Source of the DNA: Rhodospirillales bacterium
GTDB lineage: Bacteria; Pseudomonadota; Alphaproteobacteria; Rhodospirillales; 2-02-FULL-58-16
Direction of reading: 5' to 3'
DNA length: 5,047 nucleotides
NCBI GenBank assembly: GCA_021775195.1
Contig: JAJFIG010000215.1
Location: forward strand, 1 to 5,047
A program made the position numbers and the translations under genes. The notes under the pieces are model-generated. The model was not told the DNA's origin. It searched no databases and worked only from the letters and a program-made list of their open reading frames with translations. Below, piece after piece: positions 1 to 5,047 of this stretch. The first letter of the stretch is position 1. The number at the start of each line of letters is the position of its first letter.

Positions 1-1
1 C

Positions 2-748
2 AACGACGCCTCCGAACCGGTCCCGGCGGGAACCGCCGACACCCTGGTCCTGTCGTCGCTGTCCAGCGGCTCTTATGACGTCGTCTTCTCAGCCGGCTTC
101 ACCAACGTGCCCACGGAACCCGACGCCACCGCCACCTACACCGCCGGCGGCACCTTCGCGCTGACCACCACCAACGCCATCGCCTTCAACAGCGACGGCC
201 TGCCCAGCGCCTTCGCCGTCGCCGATATCGAGATCCTCGACTTCGCCAACGGCGCCGCCAACATGGACGACAACCCGAGCGCCGCGAACAAGATCGCCGT
301 CAACCTGGGCACCATAGCCAAGGCCGACGGCTTCACCCAGTTCGGGGCCGCGTTCACTCCCGTCTTCATCAACCAAAACGGCTCGCGCTTCGGCACCTTC
401 GCCGGCGTCACCATCGGCAACAGCGGACTGGTCACCGCCCTGTTCGACAATGGCGAAACCCGACCCATATTCCAAATTCCCATCGCCACCTTTACCAACG
501 TCAACCAGTTGGAATCACGGTCCGGCAACACCTGGAACGCGACCCAGGCGTCTGGCGACGTGACCTTGCGGGTCGCCGACAACGGCTCCGCCGGACAGGT
601 GATCCAGGGCGCGCTGGAAGCATCCACCGTCGATATCGGCGAAGAGTTCACCAAGATGATCGTCGTCCAGCGGGCCTTCTCCGCCGCTGCCCAGATCATC
701 ACCACCGCCGACGACATGCTCGCAGAATTACTGAGGGTGAGGCGTTAA
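2..748 (+). CDS. flgE: Flagellar hook protein FlgE, C-terminal part (5' end outside window)
   Basis: The product is the structural protein of the flagellar hook, the flexible joint outside the cell between rod and filament, exported by the flagellar type III apparatus. The reading frame is open from base 2 to the TAA at 746-748, giving 248 codons; a GTG at 107 is internal, not a start. The last ~45 residues carry the FlgE/FlgBC signature: GALEASTVDIGEEF, then MIVVQRAF, then IITTADDMLAELL, an amphipathic helix that builds the D0 core of hook subunits. Before it, the segment FDNGETRPIFQIPIATF matches the usual hook 'NG-TRP..QI..A.F' segment. The N-terminal part of the fragment is rich in Thr, Ala, Ser and Asn, as expected for surface-exposed domains. 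The gene ends before a probable terminator, so it closes an upstream transcript. FlgE is favoured over FlgF/FlgG because of the pre-C-terminal segment and large Thr-rich domain; family-level assignment is very secure, exact paralogue slightly less so. Confidence 0.9.
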   Translation, partial: NDASEPVPAGTADTLVLSSLSSGSYDVVFSAGFTNVPTEPDATATYTAGGTFALTTTNAIAFNSDGLPSAFAVADIEILDFANGAANMDDNPSAANKIAVNLGTIAKADGFTQFGAAFTPVFINQNGSRFGTFAGVTIGNSGLVTALFDNGETRPIFQIPIATFTNVNQLESRSGNTWNATQASGDVTLRVADNGSAGQVIQGALEASTVDIGEEFTKMIVVQRAFSAAAQIITTADDMLAELLRVRR

Positions 749-780
749 ACATAACCCCGCTTAAGACCACCGTCCCCACA

Positions 781-827
781 ACGGCCCCGGCCCGGCGTCC
801 TCGCCGCCGCCGGGGCCGTCCCATTTT
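781..827 (+). terminator. Probable intrinsic terminator after flgE
   Basis: A perfect 11-bp stem pairs 781-791 (ACGGCCCCGGC) with 809-819 (GCCGGGGCCGT). Inside it, a further 5-bp stem pairs 793-797 with 802-806 around a TCCT loop. The hairpin starts 33 nt after the flgE stop and is followed by CCCATTTTC, so the T run is only four bases and begins 5 nt after the stem. The strong stem and its place between a gene end and a new promoter region support termination; the weak T tract makes efficiency uncertain. Confidence 0.7.
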
Positions 828-847
828 CACTGACTGGGTTCCGACGC

Positions 848-868
848 GATGGTTGTGCCACAACCATC
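848..868. repeat. Perfect 10-bp inverted repeat with 1-nt centre, candidate operator
   Basis: The arm GATGGTTGTG (848-857) and its exact reverse complement CACAACCATC (859-868) flank a single C at 858. The near-zero spacer fits a binding site for a dimeric regulator better than a transcript hairpin. It lies 40 bp upstream of the first CtrA-like box, in the sciP promoter region. The cognate protein is not identifiable from the sequence. Confidence 0.6.
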
Positions 869-907
869 ACCTGCATGGCCGCCGGCATACACACCGGCGA
901 ACGCGGG

Positions 908-923
908 TTAGGCAGCCGTTAAC
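908..923 (+). promoter_or_regulatory. Candidate CtrA box 1 upstream of sciP
   Basis: The sequence TTAGGCAGCCGTTAAC matches the CtrA consensus TTAA-N7-TTAAC with one mismatch (TTAG in the left half). CtrA is the alphaproteobacterial response regulator that controls motility and cell-cycle genes. This box is followed 8 bp later by a second box with the same TTAG-N7-TTAAC form. Its right half (CCGTTAA, 916-922) also forms a 7-bp inverted repeat with TTAACGG at 943-949. Binding is inferred from the sequence match only. Confidence 0.6.
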
Positions 924-931
924 CTTATTCC

Positions 932-947
932 TTAGCGGTTCTTTAAC
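932..947 (+). promoter_or_regulatory. Candidate CtrA box 2 upstream of sciP, promoter-proximal
   Basis: The sequence TTAGCGGTTCTTTAAC again reads TTAG-N7-TTAAC, one mismatch from the CtrA consensus. Its right half would sit at the -35 position of a promoter starting transcription around 975-985, very close to the sciP start codon; no convincing -10 hexamer was identified. CtrA-activated promoters commonly have the box overlapping -35. Two boxes of identical form in tandem make a chance match less likely than either alone. Confidence 0.62.
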
Positions 948-979
948 GGGGCATCGGATATCCATGTACGGCATCAGTC

Positions 980-1324
980 ATGGATGACGCGTCGGAAATG
1001 AGCAGACATCAACCTTTAAGCCGCAACGCCCTCCCGGGACCCAACGGGACCCGAGGCCCCACGGGCGAGCCCATGACCCGCGACGATCTGCCGCCACCAA
1101 ACACCAAGCGATGGGTGATCCGGCGCAAGGCCGAGGTCGTCGCCGGTGTCCGCGCCGGACTGATCTCCCTTGAGGAAGCCTGCCTGCGCTACAACCTCTC
1201 GGTCGATGAATTCCTGTCCTGGCAGCGCCTGCTGGAGGAACACGGAATCGTCGGCCTGCGCGCCACCCGCACCAAGGAATACCGCGACGGTGCCGACCGG
1301 CCGGCGCCTCCCGGCATCGACTAG
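980..1324 (+). CDS. sciP: SciP-type DUF1153 regulator (CtrA inhibitor family)
   Basis: This small protein (114 aa from ATG 980) belongs to the DUF1153 family, whose characterised member, SciP of Caulobacter crescentus, blocks CtrA-dependent transcription in the cytoplasm. The diagnostic core is residues 37-101: LPPPNTKRWVIRRKAEVV, then a helix-turn-helix-like stretch (ISLEEACLRYNLSVDEFLSWQRLL), then GLRATR. The N-terminal ~36 residues are variable; they contain GPNG, resembling the GPDG seen before the core in relatives, so a start upstream of M32 (1073) is favoured. ATG 980 or ATG 998 are both possible and neither has a good ribosome binding site. The gene stands alone, downstream of two CtrA-like boxes and ahead of fliF, with 201 nt to the fliF start. 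That arrangement suggests CtrA activates it and that it feeds back on flagellar genes; this is inference. Residues 19-30 (Gly/Pro-rich) look expanded relative to relatives I recall. Confidence 0.88.
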   Translation: MDDASEMSRHQPLSRNALPGPNGTRGPTGEPMTRDDLPPPNTKRWVIRRKAEVVAGVRAGLISLEEACLRYNLSVDEFLSWQRLLEEHGIVGLRATRTKEYRDGADRPAPPGID

Positions 1325-1332
1325 TGGTATAA

Positions 1333-1371
1333 GTCAGGCACAAGGCGCCCATCGAATACCCTTTGTCTGAC
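1333..1371 (+). repeat. Imperfect inverted repeat 3' of sciP
   Basis: GTCAG (1333-1337) pairs with CTGAC (1367-1371), and ACAA (1340-1343) pairs with TTGT (1363-1366) after a two-base bulge, extended by GG/CC. The hairpin begins 9 nt after the sciP stop codon. There is no T run behind it, so it is not a standard intrinsic terminator; it could stabilise the 3' end of the sciP message or be chance. Confidence 0.35.
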
Positions 1372-1400
1372 CCGCGCCACCAGTCCGCCCCACGCCACTA

Positions 1401-1413
1401 GGCAAATTTTGCC
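1401..1413. promoter_or_regulatory. 13-nt palindrome upstream of fliF, candidate operator
   Basis: GGCAAA (1401-1406) and TTTGCC (1408-1413) are perfect inverted arms around a single T, followed by GGGG. It lies 6 bp upstream of a CtrA-like box and about 110 bp before the fliF start, a suitable place for an operator. In Caulobacter the flagellar regulator FlbD represses fliF through a nearby palindromic ftr site; the GGCAA/TTGCC arms are reminiscent of it, but I cannot confirm the match. Confidence 0.45.
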
Positions 1414-1419
1414 GGGGTG

Positions 1420-1435
1420 TTAACTACTTCTTCAC
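1420..1435 (+). promoter_or_regulatory. Candidate CtrA box upstream of fliF
   Basis: The sequence TTAACTACTTCTTCAC fits TTAA-N7-TTAAC with one mismatch (TTCAC in the right half). It sits 90 bp upstream of the fliF start codon. In Caulobacter fliF is an early flagellar operon activated by CtrA, so the context is right. Since the right half is the imperfect one, this site is less certain than the pair upstream of sciP. Confidence 0.48.
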
Positions 1436-1469
1436 GATCAATTGGTTAGCCTCAATCTGCTGGTTGGGG

Positions 1470-1489
1470 GGACCGTGCCGTCACGGACC
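1470..1489 (+). repeat. Small hairpin in the fliF leader
   Basis: CCGTG (1473-1477) pairs with CACGG (1482-1486) around a CCGT tetraloop, and GG/CC pairs extend the stem beyond an A-A mismatch. A T5 run follows at 1497-1501, seven bases after the stem, too far for a standard terminator. If transcription starts near the upstream CtrA-like box the hairpin would be at the 5' end of the message. A role is unproven. Confidence 0.25.
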
Positions 1490-1513
1490 TTGGCGGTTTT
1501 TCGATTTCGGGAC

Positions 1514-1520
1514 GAGGGAG
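1514..1520 (+). promoter_or_regulatory. Ribosome binding site that sets the fliF TTG start
   Basis: The purine-rich GAGGGAG is a good Shine-Dalgarno match placed 5 nt before the TTG at 1526. The alternative in-frame starts TTG 1442 and GTG 1475 have no comparable site and would add a 17-28 residue stretch that does not look like a FliF N-terminus. Confidence 0.7.
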
Positions 1521-1525
1521 TCGAC

Positions 1526-3196
1526 TTGGAAACTTTCACGCAAGCACTCCGCAATCTGGGGCCGGCCCGACTACTCACATTGGGCGGCGTGATCCTGGGC
1601 GGAATCGCGTTCTTTATTTTCCTCACAGCACGTCTGGCAACGCCACAAATGGCGCTCTTGTATGGCGAGCTGGAGATGGCGGATTCGGGCCGCATCGTCA
1701 GCGCGCTGGAAACCGCCAACGTTTCCTATGAACTCCGCAACAACGGCGCCCAGATCTATGTTCCCGAGGACCGGGTCCTGCGCCTGCGCATGAGCATGGC
1801 CGATCAGGGCCTGCCCAGCGGCGGTTCCATCGGCTATGAGATCTTCGACGATTCCGATTCCCTGGGAACCACCAATTTCGTTCAGAACATCAACCTGGTC
1901 CGCGCCCTCGAAGGCGAGCTGGCGCGGTCCATCCGCACCCTGAGTTCCGTCAATTCGGCCCGCGTCCACCTGGTCATGCCCAAGCGCCAGCTCTTCAGCC
2001 GCGAGCGGCGCCAGCCGTCGGCCTCGGTCATTCTCAAGATGAGCGGCCCCGGGCGCTTGGAAAAACCGCAGGTCATGGCGATCCAGCACCTGGTTGCCGC
2101 CGCCGTGCCCAGCCTCGCCCCCGGCCGAATTTCCATCGTCGACGGCAAGGGCACGCTCCTGGCCCGCGGCTTCGAGGACGACAACGCCGAGAGCACCACG
2201 GCGGCCAAGGCGAACGAACGGCGCCGCGTCTTCGAGAACCGCCTCGCCCGCACCGTCGAGGAACTGCTGGAACGGACCGTCGGATTCGGCAAGGTCCGGG
2301 CCGAAGTTTCCTCCGAAATGGATTTCGACCGCGTCAGCACCAACGAGGAACAGTTCGATCCCGAGGGCCAGGTCGTGCGATCGACCCAGACCGTGGAAGA
2401 GACTTCCAATACTCGCGACGCCGAGAACAACTCCCCGGTCAGCATCGGCACCAACCTTCCAGACCCCAACCCGGCCGCAGGCGCCGGCGCCAGCAGCAGC
2501 GCCAACGAAAGCCGCGTCGAGGAAACCGTCAACTTCGAAGTTTCCAAGAAGATCATCAACCACGTCCGCGAATCTGGCACTGTCAAGCGGTTGTCCGTCG
2601 CCGTTCTTGTGGACGGCACGCGCAAGGCCGACGCCAACGGGAAACTGACCTACCAGCCGCGCAACGAGGCCGAGATGGAGCTGCTGGCAACTCTCGTGCG
2701 CAACACCATCGGCTTCAATGCCGACCGCGGTGACAAGGTTGACGTGATCAACATGGAATTCGCCGCCGGCGACGACGAGGCCGAGGAACCGTTGCAGTTG
2801 TTCTTCGGCCTCGACAAGAACGACCTGCTCAGGATGGCCGAAATCCTGGTTCTTGCCATCGTCCTTATCCTGGTCATCTTGCTGGTTATCCGTCCGATGT
2901 TGTCCCGGATTTTCGAGGCCATTCCCGCCGCCGCCGCCGCCGGCGAGGCCCGCCTGTTGGCCGACCAGTCGTCGGGAACCGGGACCCCGGCCCTCACCGG
3001 ACCTGGATCCGGCGCCCTCGCCGGCCCCCGCGATGGCGCCACCGGCGAGGATGAGGCTTACGAGGAGTTGATCGATATCGACCGGGTCGAAGGGCGGGTC
3101 AAGGCATCGTCGGTGAAGAAGGTCGGCGAAATCGTCGAAAAGCATCCCGACGAAGCCATCTCCATCGTCCGGTCCTGGATGTATCAAGAAAGCTGA
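1526..3196 (+). CDS. fliF: Flagellar MS-ring protein FliF
   Basis: FliF is the inner-membrane MS-ring protein, the assembly base of the flagellum and the mount for rotor protein FliG. From TTG 1526 it is 556 aa, a normal length. It begins METFTQALRNLGPARL, as expected for alphaproteobacterial FliF. Transmembrane segment 1 is about residues 15-35 and is followed by TPQMALLYGEL, the start of the YscJ/FliF periplasmic ring-building domain (about 45-220), with conserved LPSGGSIGYEIFD (96-108) and ARVHLVMPKRQLF (145-157). The second periplasmic domain (about 225-415) contains a Ser/Ala/Asn-rich loop (314-328) typical of the family. Transmembrane segment 2 is about 437-457. An acidic Gly/Pro/Ala-rich linker leads to the cytoplasmic FliG-binding tail (about 519-554: VKASSVKKVGEIVEKHP and SIVRSWMY). 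It begins the fliF-fliG-fliH operon and has an apparent CtrA-like box and a palindrome upstream. The only odd point is the TTG start, which may limit translation. Confidence 0.97.
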   Translation: METFTQALRNLGPARLLTLGGVILGGIAFFIFLTARLATPQMALLYGELEMADSGRIVSALETANVSYELRNNGAQIYVPEDRVLRLRMSMADQGLPSGGSIGYEIFDDSDSLGTTNFVQNINLVRALEGELARSIRTLSSVNSARVHLVMPKRQLFSRERRQPSASVILKMSGPGRLEKPQVMAIQHLVAAAVPSLAPGRISIVDGKGTLLARGFEDDNAESTTAAKANERRRVFENRLARTVEELLERTVGFGKVRAEVSSEMDFDRVSTNEEQFDPEGQVVRSTQTVEETSNTRDAENNSPVSIGTNLPDPNPAAGAGASSSANESRVEETVNFEVSKKIINHVRESGTVKRLSVAVLVDGTRKADANGKLTYQPRNEAEMELLATLVRNTIGFNADRGDKVDVINMEFAAGDDEAEEPLQLFFGLDKNDLLRMAEILVLAIVLILVILLVIRPMLSRIFEAIPAAAAAGEARLLADQSSGTGTPALTGPGSGALAGPRDGATGEDEAYEELIDIDRVEGRVKASSVKKVGEIVEKHPDEAISIVRSWMYQES

Positions 3197-3199
3197 GGT
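3195..3199 (+). promoter_or_regulatory. Ribosome binding site of fliG, overlapping the fliF stop
   Basis: GAGGT lies 5 nt before the GTG start of fliG and its first two bases are the last two of the fliF TGA. The overlap points to translational coupling of the two rotor proteins. Confidence 0.65.
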
Positions 3200-3204
3200 A
3201 AGCC

Positions 3205-4224
3205 GTGGCCCAAGTCAGGGATGAATTCGTCAATCTGACCGGTCCGCAGAAGGCGGCGGTCTTCATGCTGGCGCTCGGTCAGGAGCAGTCCAGCCGTTTG
3301 TTCGAGTTGATGAGCGACGAGGAGATCCGCGAGATTTCCCAGCACATGGCCAATCTCGGCAACATCAACGCCGACGCCATTGAGCAGCTGTTCATGGAAT
3401 TCGCCGACCAGCTGTCGTCGGCGGGCTCCCTTGTCGGCACCTACGACTCCACCGAGCGCCTGCTCTACGGGTCCATGCCCACCGAACGGGTCGAGCAGAT
3501 CATGGAGGAAATCCGCGGGCCCGCCGGACGGACCATGTGGGACAAGCTGGGCAACGTCAACGAGGCGGTGCTCGCCAATTACTTCAAGAACGAATATCCG
3601 CAGACCGTCGCCGTCGTCCTCTCGCGGCTCAAGAGCGACCACGCGGCACGGGTCCTGTCCCTGCTGCCCGAGAACTTCGCCATGGAAGTGGTCATGCGCA
3701 TGCTGCGCATGGAAGCGGTGCAGAAGGACGTTCTCGACAACGTCGAACAGACCCTGCGCAAGGAATTCATGGCCAACCTGGCGCGCACCGCGCGCCGCGA
3801 TTCCCACGAGGTCATGGCCGACATCTTCAACAGCCTGGACCGGGCGACGGAAAGCCGTTTCATGAGCGGACTCGAGGAACGCAACCGCGAGAGTGCCGAG
3901 AAGATCAAGCAACTGATGTTCACTTTCGAGGATCTGATCCGCATCGATTCCTCCGGCATCCAGGGTCTCCTCCGCCAGGTCGAGAAGGATCAACTTGCCA
4001 TTGCCCTGAAGGGCGCTACCGACGACCTCAAGGATCTGTTCTTCAAGAACATGTCGGCACGCGCCGGCAAGATGATGAAGGAGGACATGGATGCCATGGG
4101 CGCCGTACGCCTGAAGGACGTGGACGAAGCTCAGGCAACCATCGTCTCCGTCGCCAAGGCCCTGGCCGACGCCGGCGAAATCGTCGTCTCCGGCGGTGGC
4201 GAGGAAGACGAGTTGGTCTATTAG
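3205..4224 (+). CDS. fliG: Flagellar motor switch protein FliG
   Basis: FliG forms the cytoplasmic rotor ring on FliF; its C-terminal domain meets the stator and generates torque, and its middle domain contacts FliM. The protein is 339 aa from GTG 3205, the usual length (E. coli 331). The N-terminal FliF-binding domain begins [15 protein letters not shown] (11-25). The middle domain carries EYPQ (130-133), a variant of the canonical EHPQ FliM-binding motif, followed by TVAVVLSRL. The MFTF hinge motif is at 238-241. In the C-terminal domain the torque residues of E. coli (K264, R281, D288, D289, R297) correspond to K269, R286, E293, D294 and R302, so all charges are kept, with one Asp replaced by Glu. 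The end [12 protein letters not shown]...[12 protein letters not shown] is typical. It starts 8 nt after fliF and ends 3 nt before fliH, consistent with one operon. Confidence 0.98.
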   Translation: MAQVRDEFVNLTGPQKAAVFMLALGQEQSSRLFELMSDEEIREISQHMANLGNINADAIEQLFMEFADQLSSAGSLVGTYDSTERLLYGSMPTERVEQIMEEIRGPAGRTMWDKLGNVNEAVLANYFKNEYPQTVAVVLSRLKSDHAARVLSLLPENFAMEVVMRMLRMEAVQKDVLDNVEQTLRKEFMANLARTARRDSHEVMADIFNSLDRATESRFMSGLEERNRESAEKIKQLMFTFEDLIRIDSSGIQGLLRQVEKDQLAIALKGATDDLKDLFFKNMSARAGKMMKEDMDAMGAVRLKDVDEAQATIVSVAKALADAGEIVVSGGGEEDELVY

Positions 4225-4227
4225 ACG

Positions 4228-5047
4228 ATGACAGCGGTCACAAAATTCCTTTTCGATACCGTTTTCGACACCGGCGGGGAAAACGAATCACCGGCATCCG
4301 TCGAGGAAATCGGACCCGAGGAGGAAGCCCCGACATTCAGCGAAGAAGACGTCAACCAGGCGCGTTCAGAAGGACACGCCGCAGGGAGGGAAGAAGGAAT
4401 TCGCGAGTCCGCCAACGCTACAGAATGCAGGATCATGGAGACGGTCGCGATGATTGCAGAACGCATATCCGAACTTTTCCGCGTCCAGGAGGAGGCAAGC
4501 GCCGCCGCCGCCCAGAACGCCATATCGGTGGCTACCGCCATCACCAGAAAGGTCTTTCCCGAACTCGCCCGGCGCAACGCCCTTGGCGAGATCGAACGGG
4601 TTTTCAGCGATGCCATGAACAAGGTTACGGACGAACCTCGCGTCGTCATGCATGTCAATGACCAGTTGTTCGACCCGCTTACCCAGCGCGTTGCCGCCCT
4701 GGCCGAGCGCCATGGATTTGAGGGCCAGGTTCTCCTGCGCTCCGATACCGAGATACCACTCGGTGATTGCCGGCTCGAATGGAGCAATGGCGGCTGTGAC
4801 CGCGATACCGCCGGTCTCTGGCGCGATATCGACGGGATCATCGCCCGCAACCTCGGGACCGTACCCGTTGACGCGGACCAACCCGCTGGCGAAGAGGCAG
4901 CCGTTGGGGAAGAGGAAGCCGCCGCCGACGACCCGGCAGCCCGAGAAGACCCGAATGCCTCCGATGCCGTCCCAGGAGCCATGGTGGCGGATCAGGCAAG
5001 TGACGACGACATCGGCTTACCGCCGGAAACGGCGATTACCGAGGCTC
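4228..5047 (+). CDS. fliH: Flagellar export regulator FliH (3' end outside window)
   Basis: FliH binds and restrains the export ATPase FliI and docks it at the flagellar type III gate. The frame is open from ATG 4228 through the window edge, 273 codons without a stop. The N-terminus MTAVTKFLFDTVFD resembles alphaproteobacterial FliH (K-F-L-F-D-T), which supports this start although no good ribosome binding site precedes it; the 3-nt gap after fliG suggests coupling. Residues 45-57 form an A-xxx-G-xxx-G-xxx-G run, the glycine repeat known in FliH helices. A helical stretch (about 60-135) is followed by the C-terminal FliH/SctL domain: VVMHVNDQLFDPL (139-151), HGFEGQVLLRSD (162-173), IPLGDCRLEWSNGG (176-189) and DTAGLWRDIDGII (193-205). 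From about 210 the protein becomes an acidic Ala/Pro/Asp/Glu-rich tail of over 60 residues, longer than expected for FliH (about 235 aa in E. coli), and its end is not seen. Confidence 0.9.
   Translation, partial: MTAVTKFLFDTVFDTGGENESPASVEEIGPEEEAPTFSEEDVNQARSEGHAAGREEGIRESANATECRIMETVAMIAERISELFRVQEEASAAAAQNAISVATAITRKVFPELARRNALGEIERVFSDAMNKVTDEPRVVMHVNDQLFDPLTQRVAALAERHGFEGQVLLRSDTEIPLGDCRLEWSNGGCDRDTAGLWRDIDGIIARNLGTVPVDADQPAGEEAAVGEEEAAADDPAAREDPNASDAVPGAMVADQASDDDIGLPPETAITEA

Noticed and set aside
136..717. Minus-strand open frame opposite flgE
   Set aside because: Antisense to a clear hook-protein coding region; no domain or plausible start signal.
880..899. 6-bp inverted repeat CGCCGG / CCGGCG with an 8-nt loop
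   Set aside because: In DNA this GC-rich such short repeats are common; no supporting context beyond lying in the intergenic gap.
1325..1333. TGGTATAAG just after sciP as an extended -10 promoter
   Set aside because: No -35 element at suitable spacing and no gene start close downstream; a TATAA-like match of this length is expected by chance.
978..1352. Minus-strand open frames opposite sciP
   Set aside because: They are Arg/Gly-rich shadows of a conserved DUF1153 gene.
1401..1416. Possible sigma-54 promoter (GG...GC) upstream of fliF
   Set aside because: The GG and GC pairs are 8 bases apart rather than the required 10, so the element reads better as a palindrome. No other GG-N10-GC element with the right flanks was found in either gap.
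1571..3187. Long open frame on the minus strand across fliF (538 codons)
   Set aside because: It is antisense to a gene with unmistakable FliF homology over its whole length; GC-rich codon bias commonly leaves the opposite strand free of stops. Its predicted product is a Gly/Asp/Ala/Val-rich composition with no recognisable domain.
3537..4661. 374-codon + strand frame spanning fliG and fliH
   Set aside because: It is out of frame with both genes, has an Arg/Gly/His-rich composition typical of a shifted GC-rich frame, and no recognisable domain.
4221..4982. Minus-strand open frames opposite fliH (two, up to 253 codons)
   Set aside because: They overlap the FliH frame, which has family motifs from its start to about residue 205; the antisense products are Ser/Ala/Arg-rich and unrecognisable.

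Overview
The window is a stretch of a flagellar gene cluster, all on the + strand, from a GC-rich alphaproteobacterium. Best fit is the Rhodospirillales-like group, for three reasons: a SciP/DUF1153 gene sits between a hook-protein gene and fliF, sequences resembling CtrA boxes are present, and FliF, FliG and FliH have alphaproteobacterial-style termini. The genus cannot be fixed from the sequence alone.

Layout. Positions 2-748 hold the C-terminal part of the flagellar hook protein gene flgE, whose 5' end lies outside the window. A GC-rich hairpin with a short T run (781-827) follows and probably ends that transcript. The rest of the 749-979 gap looks regulatory: a perfect 10-bp inverted repeat with a 1-nt centre (848-868) and two tandem near-consensus CtrA boxes (908-923 and 932-947). 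Next comes a small DUF1153/SciP-type regulator (980-1324). A second regulatory gap (1325-1525) contains a degenerate hairpin, a 13-nt palindrome (1401-1413), a weaker CtrA-like box (1420-1435) and a clear ribosome binding site. It leads into fliF (MS ring, TTG start at 1526), fliG (switch/rotor, 3205-4224) and the start of fliH (export-ATPase regulator, from 4228 and running off the right edge). fliF-fliG-fliH are spaced by 8 and 3 nt and should be one operon.

How they fit together. FliF forms the MS ring, FliG docks on its C-terminal tail to form the rotor, FliH serves the export apparatus at the same site, and FlgE is a late substrate of that apparatus. SciP in Caulobacter crescentus is an inhibitor of CtrA-activated transcription and is itself CtrA-activated. 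The boxes upstream of both sciP and fliF therefore suggest that a CtrA-SciP feedback circuit controls the cluster here. This is inference from sequence matches and known biology.

I found no mobile element, CRISPR array, RNA gene or evidently new system. The most interesting material is the regulatory DNA on either side of sciP. An open FliH C-terminal acidic tail at the right edge is also worth following.
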